The notes under the pieces were generated by a model. The model was not told the origin of the DNA. It saw nothing but the letters and a program-made list of their open reading frames with translations, and made no database searches. The translations under genes were made by a program, and so were the position numbers. DNA of 61,218 nucleotides, from the NCBI GenBank assembly GCA_002717515.1, contig PBEC01000002.1:60185-121402 (forward strand), given 5' to 3'. Below, in pieces: positions 42,511 to 52,511 of the stretch (position 1 is the first letter of the stretch; the number at the start of each line of letters is the position of its first letter). Origin of the DNA: Flavobacteriales bacterium (GTDB lineage Bacteria > Bacteroidota > Bacteroidia > Flavobacteriales_C > GCA-002722245).

Positions 42511-45168
42511 CTAACCGAATCGAGCTTGAATATCCTCAACAATCAAATTTAGCCTTTGTACTGTAAAGTCAACTTTTTGTGAAATACTCAAAGGTTCAAT
42601 AACATCATTTTTTGATTCACTTTCCAATTCTCTTATTAAAGTTTTTAAATCGGTCATCTCAAACATATCGATTGTAGGTTTCATTTTATGTGCCAAGCGA
42701 CCAACTTTATAGTAATCATTGTCCTTCAGTAATTCCTGCATTTGCTTTATTTGAAGGGGTGTTTCTTGAAGAAAAACTTGAATCATATTATCAAAGAAAT
42801 CGTTATTTCCAGCACTCAATTGCTCTATTTGTTTTAAGGAGTAGTAGGAATTTGATTCTGGTTGGTTATTTTTACTTTCTCCATGATTGTTTTGTGATAA
42901 ATCAGCCTCATTTTGTTCATTGATTTCTATTGTTACCTCTTCAACTGAAGTTGAATCTAAATCTAAAACTCTTTTCAATTCTTTAAACAAATCTTTGGGC
43001 TCGAAAGGCTTACTAATGAACCCATTCATTCCCGATTTTATAACTTTTCTTTTGTCCTCGGGAAAAGCATTTGCAGTTAATGCTATTATAGGCAAATCCA
43101 ATTTTAGATTTTCTCGAATAATTTTAGTGGCTTCATATCCGTCAAGTTCAGGCATTTGTAAATCCATAAAAACGGCATTATAATCTGAACTTTTTCTCAA
43201 TAAATCAACAGCTTCTTTGCCATTTTTCGCCGTCTTAAAACGAAAATCATATTTCTCCAAAACACCCGTTATATATACAAGATTTATTGGGTTGTCCTCT
43301 GCTATTAATATTTTCAGGCCTTTTTGATCAAATTTTGTAATTTCTTTCTCTTCACTTCGTTCTAAGTTTTCTTTACTTCCGATTTCTACTGGAATTTTAA
43401 ACCCGAAACTACTTCCTCTTCCAAATTCACTTGAAAACGAAATCTGCCCCCCTTGTAAATTGACTATTTTTTCACAAATAAAAAGGCCTAATCCCGTCCC
43501 CCCGAACTTTCGAGTTACATCATCATTAACTTGATTAAAACTCTCAAAAAGCATAGATTGCTTTTCTTTTTCAATACCAATTCCAGTATCAGAAATCTTT
43601 ACTTCCAACCAGTTAACATTCTCTATCTGGTTAATTTTTGCACTCAACACTACTTCACCATCTGTTGTAAATTTAAGTGCGTTGCTAACAAAATTCAAAA
43701 CAACCTGATTAATTCTGAGTAAATCACTAACAATAACTGTTGATAAGGTTTTTTTATCAATATCAATCTTGAAACCAACTCCTTTCTCCTCGAATTTAAA
43801 ATCAAAGGTTCTTAGTGCTGTTTCTGAAATTTCTTTTATTTGAAAGTGAAATTTTTCAAAAGTTAACTTACCTGCTTCAATTTTGGAAAAATCAAGGATG
43901 TCATTTATAATTTGAAGTAAACTTTTTGCAGAAAATTTTATATTCGATAAGTATCCTCTTTCTTTTTCTTGCAAATGCTCTTTTTCAATTAAATTTTCCA
44001 TTCCGATAATTGCATTTAAAGGAGTTCTTATCTCATGACTCATAGTAGCAAAAAAATTCTCTTTAGATTTTAAAGACTCAAGAGCTTTAACTTTTTCTTT
44101 TTCAATATTTATTTTTAATTTTCTGTTTTCTGTCACATCTCTGCCCGAAACTTGGTAGCCGGGTTCTAAACTCCCTTCAAGCAATATGGGAACAAAAATC
44201 ATTTCCATCCATAAGTCCCCCTTTTTACCTAAATTAACATATACCTCAATAACATTTTTTTGAGGGCTTGTATCAATGATTTTTCTGAGATTTTGTTGAT
44301 GAGATGGAGAAACAACTGAAACAATAGATTCTCCAATAATATCTTTATCAAAACACTCTCTCAATATTTTATTTGCGTAAGTTATAATCCCTTTTTTGGT
44401 TATTAGAAAAATAAAGTCTTTAGAAACATCAAGTATTTCTCGATATTTCTCTTCTAATACTTTAGTTTCCAACAAGGCTTGTTGTTTTTTATGAAGCCTA
44501 CCTGTCAACCATAACAAGACTACTAAAAACAATAACACGGGAAGAAGAACCAGTCCGGCGCTTTTTAGCCCCTCCATTCGAATATCAGCAACAAAACCAT
44601 CGTATGAAATATCGGCTTGGATAGCCCCAACAGGCTCACCTTTTGAGTTAAATATTGGTGAAAAATAACTTATCCATTGTTCGTTTTTATTTTTATATTT
44701 TTTTAATCTACCCCCATTGTGAATAAAGAATAGCAAGTCCTGAGGAAAGCTTTTCCATTCGTGTCTAAAATTCGGTTTATCGGCGCTTGTAACTCCAAAT
44801 TCGACATTCAATTCGCCCGTTGAAGATGTATCTACAACCCATGTGTAAATATCTGTTGGAAGATCATTGTAATCCTTTGTGTATGCGAGTATATCGTGTA
44901 GTTTTGTATAAAAAACATTATCCGTATTTTCGGTTATATCGTTCTTTTCAGGGTGAGATTGCATCAATTGTTGATAATCATCGCCATCAACAAAAAAAGA
45001 CAAGTTTCTTGTAATGTTTTCGAGTTTTGAAAAAGCAGACTCCTTAGCTATTTCAAGCCTTTTATAAAAACTGGAAGTTAAATAATAAATGGAAAAAACT
45101 AAGTAGAAACCTGTACCTAAAAGTACAAGATTAGAGAAAAATTTACCCGAGAAACCACTCTTAATCAT
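42511..45168 (-). CDS. Hybrid sensor histidine kinase with receiver and Hpt domains
   Basis: 885 residues from ATG 45168 (a TTG at 45183 is less likely). Two membrane helices (about 10-30 and 205-222) flank a 170-residue extracytoplasmic sensor region ending in GEPVGAIQADISYDGF. Then come a coiled coil, a PAS domain (about 245-350), HisKA with His378 in MSHEIRTPLNA, HATPase (about 480-595; NFVSNALKF, SDTGIGIEKE, GGTGLGLFI), a receiver with Asp669 in VFMDLQMPELDGYEA, and an Hpt with His827 in RLAHKMKPT. A full phosphorelay in one chain but no DNA-binding output. No regulator gene is adjacent, so partner and signal are unknown. Confidence 0.94.
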   Translation of the reverse strand: MIKSGFSGKFFSNLVLLGTGFYLVFSIYYLTSSFYKRLEIAKESAFSKLENITRNLSFFVDGDDYQQLMQSHPEKNDITENTDNVFYTKLHDILAYTKDYNDLPTDIYTWVVDTSSTGELNVEFGVTSADKPNFRHEWKSFPQDLLFFIHNGGRLKKYKNKNEQWISYFSPIFNSKGEPVGAIQADISYDGFVADIRMEGLKSAGLVLLPVLLFLVVLLWLTGRLHKKQQALLETKVLEEKYREILDVSKDFIFLITKKGIITYANKILRECFDKDIIGESIVSVVSPSHQQNLRKIIDTSPQKNVIEVYVNLGKKGDLWMEMIFVPILLEGSLEPGYQVSGRDVTENRKLKINIEKEKVKALESLKSKENFFATMSHEIRTPLNAIIGMENLIEKEHLQEKERGYLSNIKFSAKSLLQIINDILDFSKIEAGKLTFEKFHFQIKEISETALRTFDFKFEEKGVGFKIDIDKKTLSTVIVSDLLRINQVVLNFVSNALKFTTDGEVVLSAKINQIENVNWLEVKISDTGIGIEKEKQSMLFESFNQVNDDVTRKFGGTGLGLFICEKIVNLQGGQISFSSEFGRGSSFGFKIPVEIGSKENLERSEEKEITKFDQKGLKILIAEDNPINLVYITGVLEKYDFRFKTAKNGKEAVDLLRKSSDYNAVFMDLQMPELDGYEATKIIRENLKLDLPIIALTANAFPEDKRKVIKSGMNGFISKPFEPKDLFKELKRVLDLDSTSVEEVTIEINEQNEADLSQNNHGESKNNQPESNSYYSLKQIEQLSAGNNDFFDNMIQVFLQETPLQIKQMQELLKDNDYYKVGRLAHKMKPTIDMFEMTDLKTLIRELESESKNDVIEPLSISQKVDFTVQRLNLIVEDIQARFG

Positions 45169-45262
45169 ATGTCGTTTACTCAATTTCTACCCAGATGTTT
45201 ACAAAAAAATAAACTTTAATTAGTATTCTCCCAAAACACAATACTAATAAATGTTGCAAAAA

Positions 45263-45892
45263 CTAATCTCTCTGATTCTCTTTAATTTGGCTTTCTGCTC
45301 TTAGAAGTCTAAAAATCTCATTTTTCTTTTGAGAAGCAACAATCTTATTTTTCCAGTATTTAGGTGCTAATTTGAATGTTATAGAAAACTGATGACTTTT
45401 TAAATAATCTTTGAAAGTATTTTTTCCATATATTCTATAACCATAGTAAAAATTGAAAACTAAAAATTCCATTCCAAACTTTGGAGTAACGCCAAAAGTG
45501 TAATCATCTTTATTTTTTATGTAATTAAGTTCAATACCAAAAGCATGTTGGCTTGGTCTATAATTACTTAAATCGCAACCAATTTTAAACAAATGAAGGT
45601 TTATATTTTGTTTTAATGGAGCTTCATAAGAACAATAATATGAAAGACTCCCAATTATTAAAAGAGGATAAACTATTGAGTCTGTCTTCCTTGTGCCATC
45701 TTCAATAAAGTTTGTATCTAATGTAAATGACACAAAATTATAGTTATAATCTATTCCAACTTCATAAAGAAAGTTTTTTTGAAACGAGATCCCAACTCTA
45801 GGTAAAATAGTTTTTGATTCATGTAAAGTAGAGTCTTGGCACTTACAAAAAGAAAGGTTAAAGAAAAAAAATAAAAGAGTTAAAATCCTCAT
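45263..45892 (-). CDS. Predicted outer-membrane beta-barrel protein at the end of the trp operon
   Basis: 209 residues with a signal peptide (MRILTLLFFFFNLSFCKCQ). The mature part has alternating strands rich in Tyr/Phe (EVGIDYNYNFVSFTLDTNF, YTFGVTPKFGMEFLVFNFYY, FSITFKLAPKYW) and a charged helical tail (VASQKKNEIFRLLRAESQIK). No family recognised. It starts 7 bases after the trpA stop, with no terminator seen between, so it should be co-transcribed with trp. A direct metabolic role is doubtful. Confidence 0.7.
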   Translation of the reverse strand: MRILTLLFFFFNLSFCKCQDSTLHESKTILPRVGISFQKNFLYEVGIDYNYNFVSFTLDTNFIEDGTRKTDSIVYPLLIIGSLSYYCSYEAPLKQNINLHLFKIGCDLSNYRPSQHAFGIELNYIKNKDDYTFGVTPKFGMEFLVFNFYYGYRIYGKNTFKDYLKSHQFSITFKLAPKYWKNKIVASQKKNEIFRLLRAESQIKENQRD

Positions 45893-45899
45893 TATTTAT

Positions 45900-46667
45900 C
45901 TAACGAATAATTTTGATGAAATTATTAACTGATTCTTTTATATTTTCACTACCATTCAAGGCTTTTATAAAAGCACTCCCAATTATAGCTCCTTTTGAAT
46001 ATTTACAAGCTACTTGATACGATTTAGAGTCCTTTATATTAAAACCGATTAATGTCGGCGATTTCAATGTCATATTTTGAACACGCTGAAAATACTCTGC
46101 TGTCCCGTCAATTCCATCTTTTTTACCTGTAGTTGAAGAACTTGAGACCAAATAAAGGAATCCATTACTTAATCCATCTAATTTTTGAATTCTTTCTGAA
46201 GACGTCTCAGGAGTAACTAAAAACACATTTGCTAAACCATGAGACTCAAAAAGTTCTTTGTACTCTTCTTCATACTCATATAATGGTAAATCAGGAAGAA
46301 TTATACCATCAATACCAACTTCTTGGCAACTTTGACAAAATTCTTCATAGCCATATTGCATGACAGGGTTCAAGTATCCCATTAATAATACAGGTATTGA
46401 TACGTGTTGCCTTAAATCTTTGAGTTGTTCGAAAAGGAGTTTTAATGTCATACCATTATCAATGGCCACCTCACTTGCCTTCTGTATAATAGGTCCATCT
46501 GCCATCGGGTCCGAAAACGGTATTCCCAACTCAATCATATCCACTCCATTGGCCTCTAACTCTTTTAAAACTTCAATGGTATCATTTAAGTTCGGATAAC
46601 CAGCAGTAATAAAAATTGAGAGTATCCCTTCTGATTTTTCCTCAAATGCCTTTTTAATTCTTTCCAT
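45900..46667 (-). CDS. trpA: Tryptophan synthase alpha chain
   Basis: 255 residues. It cleaves indole-3-glycerol phosphate to indole, which passes to TrpB. Catalytic Glu46 and Asp57 are in MIELGIPFSDPMADGP; the active-site loop is SSSSTTGKKDG, and GFNIKDSKS and GAIIGSAFI bind the phosphate. It follows trpB by 10 bases. Confidence 0.97.
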   Translation of the reverse strand: MERIKKAFEEKSEGILSIFITAGYPNLNDTIEVLKELEANGVDMIELGIPFSDPMADGPIIQKASEVAIDNGMTLKLLFEQLKDLRQHVSIPVLLMGYLNPVMQYGYEEFCQSCQEVGIDGIILPDLPLYEYEEEYKELFESHGLANVFLVTPETSSERIQKLDGLSNGFLYLVSSSSTTGKKDGIDGTAEYFQRVQNMTLKSPTLIGFNIKDSKSYQVACKYSKGAIIGSAFIKALNGSENIKESVNNFIKIIR

Positions 46668-46677
46668 AATTTGTAAT

Positions 46678-47853
46678 TCAAATGTACTTCATCAAGGTGC
46701 CTAGATCTTTATCTCCTCTGCCTGAAAGATTAATCACAACAACGTCTTCTTTTTTTAATTCCAGGTTTTTTAAAACTGCAAATGCATGGGCTGTTTCCAA
46801 TGCGGGAATAATCCCCTCTAATTTCGAAACTTCAAAACATGCTTTTAAAGCATCTTCATCTGTCACGTACTCAAAATTACCTCTTCCTGAATCAAATAAG
46901 TGAGCATGCATTGGTCCAATTCCAGGATAATCCAAACCAGCAGAAATCGAATAGGGCTCTACTACTTGACCATCCTCTGTTTGCATTAACAGTGTTTTAG
47001 CAGCATGTAAAACCCCTGGTTTTCCCTTTTTAGTTGTTGCTGCAGTTTTACCAGAATTTATACCAAGTCCAGCAGGTTCAGCAGCTATTAACTCCACATT
47101 TTCATTGTCCAAAAAATGATAAAATGCACCAGCTGCATTACTCCCACCACCAACACATGCAATAACTTTATCCGGATAATCTCTTCCTTCATGTTCCATG
47201 AGCTGCCATTTTATTTCCTCAGAAATGACACTTTGAAAACGTGCAACCATATCGGGATATGGATGAGGACCAACAACAGATCCAATTATATAATGTGTGT
47301 CCGTTGGGTTATTAATCCAATCACGAATAGCTTCATTTGTTGCATCTTTTAAGGTTTTACTACCCGATTCAGCGGCTACAACTTTAGCTCCCAACATTTG
47401 CATCCGCTTAACATTAGGTTGTTGACGTTCAATATCCACAGCCCCCATGTATACTATGCACTCCATTCCCATCAATGCACAAACTGTTGCTGTGGCAACT
47501 CCATGTTGTCCTGCCCCTGTCTCAGCAATAATTCTCTTTTTTCCTAATCGTTGAGCCAGAAGAATTTGACCGATAGTATTGTTTATTTTATGAGCTCCTG
47601 TGTGATTTAAATCCTCTCGCTTCAGGTATATTTTTGCACCATATTTTTCTGATAAGCGCTTTGCGAAATACAAAGGTGAAGGCCTACCTACGTAATGCTT
47701 AAGTAAATAATCAAACTCTTTCTTAAATTCAGAATCTTCAGATATTTCTAAATAACTTTTTCTTAATTCCTCAACATTAGGGTACAACATTTCAGGGATA
47801 TAAGCCCCTCCAAATTGTCCATAATATCCTTTTTTGTCAACATTATAACTCAT
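46678..47853 (-). CDS. trpB: Tryptophan synthase beta chain
   Basis: 391 residues, TrpB1 type. It joins indole and serine with PLP. Lys89 in [15 protein letters not shown] forms the Schiff base; [14 protein letters not shown] binds substrate carboxylate; [10 protein letters not shown] holds the PLP phosphate; EPAGLG, and NLSGRGDKD at the C-terminus, complete the set. It starts 20 bases after trpF. Confidence 0.97.
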   Translation of the reverse strand: MSYNVDKKGYYGQFGGAYIPEMLYPNVEELRKSYLEISEDSEFKKEFDYLLKHYVGRPSPLYFAKRLSEKYGAKIYLKREDLNHTGAHKINNTIGQILLAQRLGKKRIIAETGAGQHGVATATVCALMGMECIVYMGAVDIERQQPNVKRMQMLGAKVVAAESGSKTLKDATNEAIRDWINNPTDTHYIIGSVVGPHPYPDMVARFQSVISEEIKWQLMEHEGRDYPDKVIACVGGGSNAAGAFYHFLDNENVELIAAEPAGLGINSGKTAATTKKGKPGVLHAAKTLLMQTEDGQVVEPYSISAGLDYPGIGPMHAHLFDSGRGNFEYVTDEDALKACFEVSKLEGIIPALETAHAFAVLKNLELKKEDVVVINLSGRGDKDLGTLMKYI

Positions 47854-47873
47854 TACTTTAACTCTTCTATTCC

Positions 47874-48491
47874 TTAACTTCTTAATTGCTTTAAAAAAAC
47901 TTTAAGTGACTCAGGGTTTTTGATACCTGGGCTAATTTCAAATTTACTGTTTAAATCTAAGCCAATTAAGTTTTGTAATTTTAGTTCTTTAATTTCTTCG
48001 GCGTCATTTGGTCCTATTCCACCAGCCAAAAAGTACTGCTTTGTTGTTTCTTTATCGATCTTTCCGAGAAGTTTCCAATCAAACTTTTTACCTGCTCCTC
48101 CATGTTTTACTGTTTTGGTATCGAATAAAAACAAGTCTGCATCAGGGAAATCTTTTAAGATTGAAATATCATGATAACTTTCAATAGAAATTACTTTCCA
48201 AACCTCAACACCCATATCCTTAATAGTTTTGCAAAATTCATTGGATTCACCTCCATGCAGTTGAACAACATCTAAACTGTGTTTTTTTATTTTTTTACGT
48301 ATAATTGAAATTGACTCCTTAACAAAAACACCTACTTTCTTTGTTGTAGTTGAGACGTAAGAATTTATATTTCGAGGCGAATCTTCAAAAAAAATATTGC
48401 CTATAAAATCTAGACCTAAGGGAATTATTTCATCAACATTACTCTGATGTTTCATTCCACAAACCTTTATTTTCAAATTTTTACTGTCCAC
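47874..48491 (-). CDS. trpF: Phosphoribosylanthranilate isomerase
   Basis: 205 residues, a small TIM barrel. [12 protein letters not shown] (catalytic Cys11 region), [43 protein letters not shown] (catalytic Asp) and [14 protein letters not shown] are the family blocks. GTG start at 48491 inside the end of trpC (11-base overlap). The two activities are separate genes here, not a TrpCF fusion. Confidence 0.95.
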   Translation of the reverse strand: MDSKNLKIKVCGMKHQSNVDEIIPLGLDFIGNIFFEDSPRNINSYVSTTTKKVGVFVKESISIIRKKIKKHSLDVVQLHGGESNEFCKTIKDMGVEVWKVISIESYHDISILKDFPDADLFLFDTKTVKHGGAGKKFDWKLLGKIDKETTKQYFLAGGIGPNDAEEIKELKLQNLIGLDLNSKFEISPGIKNPESLKVFLKQLRS

Positions 48492-49263
48492 CTAAATTTT
48501 TTATAAAATCCTTGCACGCTTTACCGGGGTTTTCTGTTTTCATAAAATTTTCACCAATTAAAAAACCTGTAAAGCCATAGGTTTTTAATTCTTGAATAGC
48601 ATCTATACTGGATATCCCACTTTCAGAAACCTTTATAAAGTCATCGGGAATCTGATTGGATAATCTTTTAGAGACATCAATATTTACTTCAAACGTTTTT
48701 AAATTACGATTATTAACACCAACTGCATCACAATACTCATTGATATGATCTAATTCATCATTGTCATGAATTTCTAACAACACATTTAAACCTAGATCTT
48801 TTGCTGATTTGGAAAGTTGATGCGTTTCTTTAATTGATAAACTAGAGGCAATTAGTAAAATTACATCTGCACCAATTGATTTTGCCTCAATCAATTGATA
48901 TTCGTCCAGCATGAAATCTTTACGAAGAACAGGAATATCGACAACGTTTCTGGCATCCATTAAATCTTGAAATGTTCCTCCAAAATAATCCGTATCAGTT
49001 AAACAGCTGATTGCCGAAACACCGGCATCTGAGTAACCCTTTGCCACCTCTGAGGGTTTAACAATATCATTAATAATTCCCTTAGAAGGCGATTTTCGTT
49101 TGAATTCTGCAATTATTCCTGAATTTTTCAAAATTGCCTCCTTAAGAGAAGTACATTTCCTGTGAAAAAAAACAGAACCTTCTAATTCAGAAATGGAAAC
49201 TAATTTTTTTGAAGCTTCTATTTCCTTCCTTTTATTCGCATTTATTTGATCAAGTATTGTCAT
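48481..49263 (-). CDS. trpC: Indole-3-glycerol phosphate synthase
   Basis: 260 residues, TIM barrel. IAEFKRKSPSKGIIND is the catalytic Lys/phosphate-binding loop; AISCLTDTDYFGGTFQDL, PVLRKDFMLDEYQL, DAVGVNNRNLKTFEV and VSESGISSIDAI are the standard signatures. It follows trpD by 19 bases and overlaps trpF. Confidence 0.97.
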   Translation of the reverse strand: MTILDQINANKRKEIEASKKLVSISELEGSVFFHRKCTSLKEAILKNSGIIAEFKRKSPSKGIINDIVKPSEVAKGYSDAGVSAISCLTDTDYFGGTFQDLMDARNVVDIPVLRKDFMLDEYQLIEAKSIGADVILLIASSLSIKETHQLSKSAKDLGLNVLLEIHDNDELDHINEYCDAVGVNNRNLKTFEVNIDVSKRLSNQIPDDFIKVSESGISSIDAIQELKTYGFTGFLIGENFMKTENPGKACKDFIKNLGGQ

Positions 49264-49282
49264 ATTAAAATTAATTCCAACT

Positions 49283-50266
49283 CTATTTAATTAATCGATG
49301 TAAAACATCAATAGCTTTTCCTTCATTTATAATATCTAATGCCTCCTCTACTCCTTCATGCAATTTAACGTCTTTAGCAACCGAAATAGCAACTCCTGCA
49401 TTGGCGGCCACAACCTCCTGTTGTGCTTTCGTTCCTTTTCCAGAGAGCACATTAGTGAGTACCCGAGCTGCATAATCAACAGAATCTCCACCTCCAATTT
49501 CTTCCGGTTTAAGTTTGCTTAATCTTAAATCAGAAGGTGAAAGCTTTTCAACTCCATTGTGACTATAAATATAAAAATCACTGGTTAGAGATATCTCGTC
49601 ATATACATCCTCAGAATGTAAAATAGCATATCGTTCCAAATTATTACTTAAAACGTGATTGTATAGTGGTAAAATAGAGGGATCATAAACTCCGGTTAAC
49701 TGATAGTTCGGTTTTGAAGGATTTACTAAAGGACCAATCATATTGAAAAAGGTTTTCAAACCCAACTCCTTTCTTACTGGCCCAACAAATCGCATTGCAG
49801 GATGAAACAATGGTGCGTGAAAAAAAGTAATTCCAGAATTCTGAATCTCTGATTTCAAAGTCTTTTCATCCCCTTTAAAATGGTAACCCAGGTGTTCAAT
49901 AACATTGGATGACCCTACTCCTGAAGAAACTCCATAGTTTCCATGTTTAGCAACTTTTATTCCTGAGGCAGCAACAACAAATGATGAAGTTGTTGAAACA
50001 TTAAAGGTATTTTTTCCATCGCCTCCAGTTCCGCACATATCGATGGTTTTAATTTCTCCTAAATTCACAGGATTACAAAGCTCCAACATCGCAGCTCTAA
50101 AACCTTCTAATTCTTCACCTTCAATATTTCTCATCATAAAAACGGTCAAAAAAGAGGATATTAAAGAGTTGTTTATGTTTCCTTTTCCAACCTCTAACAA
50201 AGCATCTTTTGATTCTTGAAAACTTAAGCGTTTTCCCTTAAAAAGTTCTTTGAGTACTGTTTTCAT
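49283..50266 (-). CDS. trpD: Anthranilate phosphoribosyltransferase
   Basis: 327 residues. It transfers phosphoribose from PRPP to anthranilate. GTGGDGKNTFNVST is the PRPP/Mg2+ loop and KHGNYGVSSGVGSSNVIEHL the second; FHPAMRFVGPVRKELGLKTF and FNMIGPLVNPSKP follow. A separate gene, not fused to TrpG as in E. coli. 44 bases after trpG. Confidence 0.97.
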   Translation of the reverse strand: MKTVLKELFKGKRLSFQESKDALLEVGKGNINNSLISSFLTVFMMRNIEGEELEGFRAAMLELCNPVNLGEIKTIDMCGTGGDGKNTFNVSTTSSFVVAASGIKVAKHGNYGVSSGVGSSNVIEHLGYHFKGDEKTLKSEIQNSGITFFHAPLFHPAMRFVGPVRKELGLKTFFNMIGPLVNPSKPNYQLTGVYDPSILPLYNHVLSNNLERYAILHSEDVYDEISLTSDFYIYSHNGVEKLSPSDLRLSKLKPEEIGGGDSVDYAARVLTNVLSGKGTKAQQEVVAANAGVAISVAKDVKLHEGVEEALDIINEGKAIDVLHRLIK

Positions 50267-50310
50267 TTTATATGTTAAATTTTATACCATCAATTGGTAA
50301 TATTTATTAG

Positions 50311-50877
50311 TTAGTTTTTTAGCCAATTTTCAACTATTTTAAGTCCGTGTTCTGTAAGTATTGACTCAGGGTGGTACTGAACACCAACAACATCAAAAGA
50401 GTTATGACGCATACTCATTACATTTCCACTTTCATCAATACCTGTTAAATGAAATGCGTCTCCAAGTGTATCTTTTTTTACCTGCCAAGAATGATACCTA
50501 CCAACTTCGAATTCATTGGGAACGCCTTCATAAAGTGCATCTTCACTTATAACTTTCATTTTATTTCCAACTCCATGAAGTACTTCATCCATGTTTTCTA
50601 ATTTACAACCAAAAGCTTCAGCAATAGCTTGATGCCCTAAACAAACTCCTAAAATACTTTTGGATTCTGCATACATTCGAATTAAATCAATCATAATACC
50701 TGCTTCATCAGGTATGCCTGGACCTGGAGACAATAAAATCTTATCGTATTTGCTTACATTTTCTATCGAAATTTTATCGTTTCTGTAAACATCAACATCA
50801 TTATAGCCCAGCTGTTTGATGTAGTGAACTAAATTGTACACGAAGGAATCATAGTTATCTAGTACTAATATTTTCAT
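50311..50877 (-). CDS. trpG: Anthranilate synthase component II (glutamine amidotransferase)
   Basis: 188 residues, a class I amidotransferase. Catalytic triad: Cys79 in GVCLGHQAIAEAFG, and His169/Glu171 in QYHPES; oxyanion loop SPGPGIPDEAG. It supplies ammonia to TrpE. PabA shares this fold, and a dual TrpG/PabA role is possible if no pabA exists elsewhere, but its place between trpE and trpD supports the trp assignment. Confidence 0.95.
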   Translation of the reverse strand: MKILVLDNYDSFVYNLVHYIKQLGYNDVDVYRNDKISIENVSKYDKILLSPGPGIPDEAGIMIDLIRMYAESKSILGVCLGHQAIAEAFGCKLENMDEVLHGVGNKMKVISEDALYEGVPNEFEVGRYHSWQVKKDTLGDAFHLTGIDESGNVMSMRHNSFDVVGVQYHPESILTEHGLKIVENWLKN

Positions 50878-50931
50878 TTTAATTTTTTTTTTCTTGTTCT
50901 ATTTGCTCTTTTAATACTAAAAAAATATAAT

Positions 50932-52347
50932 TTACAGTTGCTCTGCCAATTCAATTGCCTTATGCAATGCGGCCAGTTTATTAAACACCTCTTGCCGTTC
51001 ACTTTCATCATCAGATTTCATAACTATACCTGCACCTGCTTGGTAATACAAATTATTATTTTTACTTAGAAATGAACGAATTATTATAGCATGATTGAAG
51101 TCTCCGTTAAACCCTAAAAAACCGATACATCCACCATAAATACCTCTTTGATTTTTTTCATATTTATTAATTAATTGAAGAGCCATATGCTTCGGGGCTC
51201 CAGATAATGTTCCCGCTGGAAATGTGTCGGCTACCAGGCGAATTGAATTTTTGTCGGGAAGTAAGTCTCCAGTAACTTTTGATACCAAATGAATTACGTG
51301 AGAATAAAACTGAATTTCTCGGTAAGCTTCAACAGAAACCCCTTTGGAATCTCTACTTAAATCATTCCTTGCTAAGTCAACCAGCATTACATGTTCTGCG
51401 TTTTCCTTTGGATCATCCAGTAATTTTTTAGCAAGTTCCGCGTCTTTAACATCGTCACCTGTTCGTCTGAATGTACCAGCAATTGGATAAATAGTGGCTT
51501 TTCTATTCTTTATAACGATTTGAGCTTCTGGAGAAGAACCAAAAATTCTAAACTTTTCAAAATCAAAATAAAACAGGTATGGTGAGGGGTTAATTGATCG
51601 TAATGCTCTGTAGAGGGTAAACTCATCGCCTTGAAATTTCTGTGAAAACTCTCTCGATAAAACAAGCTGGAAAACATCCCCTCTTTTACAATGCTTTTTA
51701 GCGCTTTGAACCATTTTTAGAAACTCCTCGTTTGTACAATTGCTGAGTTCCTCACCCTCTCTTTGAAAGGTATTTTTTGATACATTAGGAGACTTGACAA
51801 GTTCTTCTAATTTTTCAAGAGATTCCGGACCACTTCCTGTACCAATTTCAGTTCTATGTTCAAATAAATAAAGTTCGTTTTTAAAATGATTAATGGATAT
51901 GATATTTTGAAAAACCATATAATGCATATCTGGAACTTTTTTACCCTCTTTTTCCAAATAATCAAAATCAATATCTTCAAAATGTTGTACACCCTCAAAA
52001 CTCGTAAAACCAAACAAACCATTGGTAACAAAGTCAAACCCCAGCTCCTCACTTTCGAAAAGTCCAGCAAATGTATTCAACTCCTCAACAACATCATGTT
52101 CTTGGGTTGATTTTGTTTCGAAGTCTCCGTTTGGATATACAGTAAAAATCTTTTCATCTTCTACCTTGAAAGATGCTACGGGATTAAAACAAATAAAAGA
52201 ATAGCTGTCTTCATTCCCATGATAATCTGAACTTTCAAGTAAAAAACTTTTTTTGTATTTATTACGAATATTTAGGTAGATACTTACTGGAGTTATGGTA
52301 TCTGCCAGCATAGTTTTGTATCTCGTCTTTATTTTAATTTTTTCCAT
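50932..52347 (-). CDS. trpE: Anthranilate synthase component I
   Basis: 471 residues. It makes anthranilate from chorismate and ammonia. The N-terminal LLES motif (36-39, in SFLLESSDYHG) is the tryptophan feedback site, so the enzyme is probably allosterically inhibited. Chorismate-binding blocks include VLSREFSQKF, SSPEAQIVIKNRKATIYPIAG, RNDLSRDSKGVSV, DTFPAGTLSGAPKHMALQLI, GGCIGFLGFNGD and YQAGAGIVMKSDDESE. First structural gene of the operon, downstream of a Trp-codon leader peptide and attenuator. Confidence 0.97.
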   Translation of the reverse strand: MEKIKIKTRYKTMLADTITPVSIYLNIRNKYKKSFLLESSDYHGNEDSYSFICFNPVASFKVEDEKIFTVYPNGDFETKSTQEHDVVEELNTFAGLFESEELGFDFVTNGLFGFTSFEGVQHFEDIDFDYLEKEGKKVPDMHYMVFQNIISINHFKNELYLFEHRTEIGTGSGPESLEKLEELVKSPNVSKNTFQREGEELSNCTNEEFLKMVQSAKKHCKRGDVFQLVLSREFSQKFQGDEFTLYRALRSINPSPYLFYFDFEKFRIFGSSPEAQIVIKNRKATIYPIAGTFRRTGDDVKDAELAKKLLDDPKENAEHVMLVDLARNDLSRDSKGVSVEAYREIQFYSHVIHLVSKVTGDLLPDKNSIRLVADTFPAGTLSGAPKHMALQLINKYEKNQRGIYGGCIGFLGFNGDFNHAIIIRSFLSKNNNLYYQAGAGIVMKSDDESERQEVFNKLAALHKAIELAEQL

Positions 52348-52393
52348 TTAAACATTTTTGGTGCTCGAATGCAATCGAACAGATTTAACAACC

Positions 52394-52423
52394 AAAAAAA
52401 AGCCTGCAGTGACCTGCAAGCTT
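52394..52423 (-). terminator. trp attenuator (intrinsic terminator upstream of trpE)
   Basis: Minus strand: AAGCTTGCAG (52423-52414), loop GTCA, CTGCAGGCTT (52409-52400), 10 bp with one G-U pair, then 8 Ts (52401-52394). It lies 46 bases before the trpE ATG and after the leader peptide, so it ends transcription before the structural genes unless the left arm is sequestered. Confidence 0.85.
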
Positions 52424-52474
52424 TTATATTTTCATAATACTATCCAGTTCACTTTCTTTATTCTAAAGAGAGTG
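52409..52474 (-). promoter_or_regulatory. trp leader alternative hairpins (1:2 and antiterminator 2:3)
   Basis: Strand 1 CACTCTCTTT (52474-52465), directly after the Trp codons, can pair with strand 2 AAAGAAAGTG (52459-52450), 9 of 10 bp with loop AGAAT. The overlapping GTGAACTG (52452-52445) can instead pair with CAGGTCAC (52416-52409), 7 of 8 bp, taking the left arm and loop of the terminator. A ribosome stalled on the Trp codons would cover strand 1 and so favour the antiterminator. Pairings are read by eye; energies not computed. Confidence 0.7.
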
Positions 52475-52507
52475 GCACCACCAAGTGTTATTTTTATTTG
52501 TTGTCAT
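52463..52507 (-). CDS. trpL: trp operon leader peptide with tandem Trp codons
   Basis: 14 codons plus TAG: MTTNKNNTWWCHSL. Two consecutive TGG codons (9 and 10), with a third base-similar TGC next, sit just before strand 1 of the attenuator. Trp is rare, so a tandem pair in a 14-residue frame placed between a promoter and a terminator of a trp operon is very unlikely by chance. The ATG lies 4 bases after the -7 box, so the transcript is probably leaderless or nearly so. The peptide is a sensor of charged tRNA-Trp, not a functional product. Confidence 0.85.
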   Translation of the reverse strand: MTTNKNNTWWCHSL

Positions 52508-52511
52508 TTGA

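Noticed and set aside
52365-52378. Near-palindrome TCGAATGCAATCGA between the trp attenuator and trpE
   Set aside because: Imperfect, no T run and not needed for the attenuator model; could be an mRNA hairpin but there is no supporting context.
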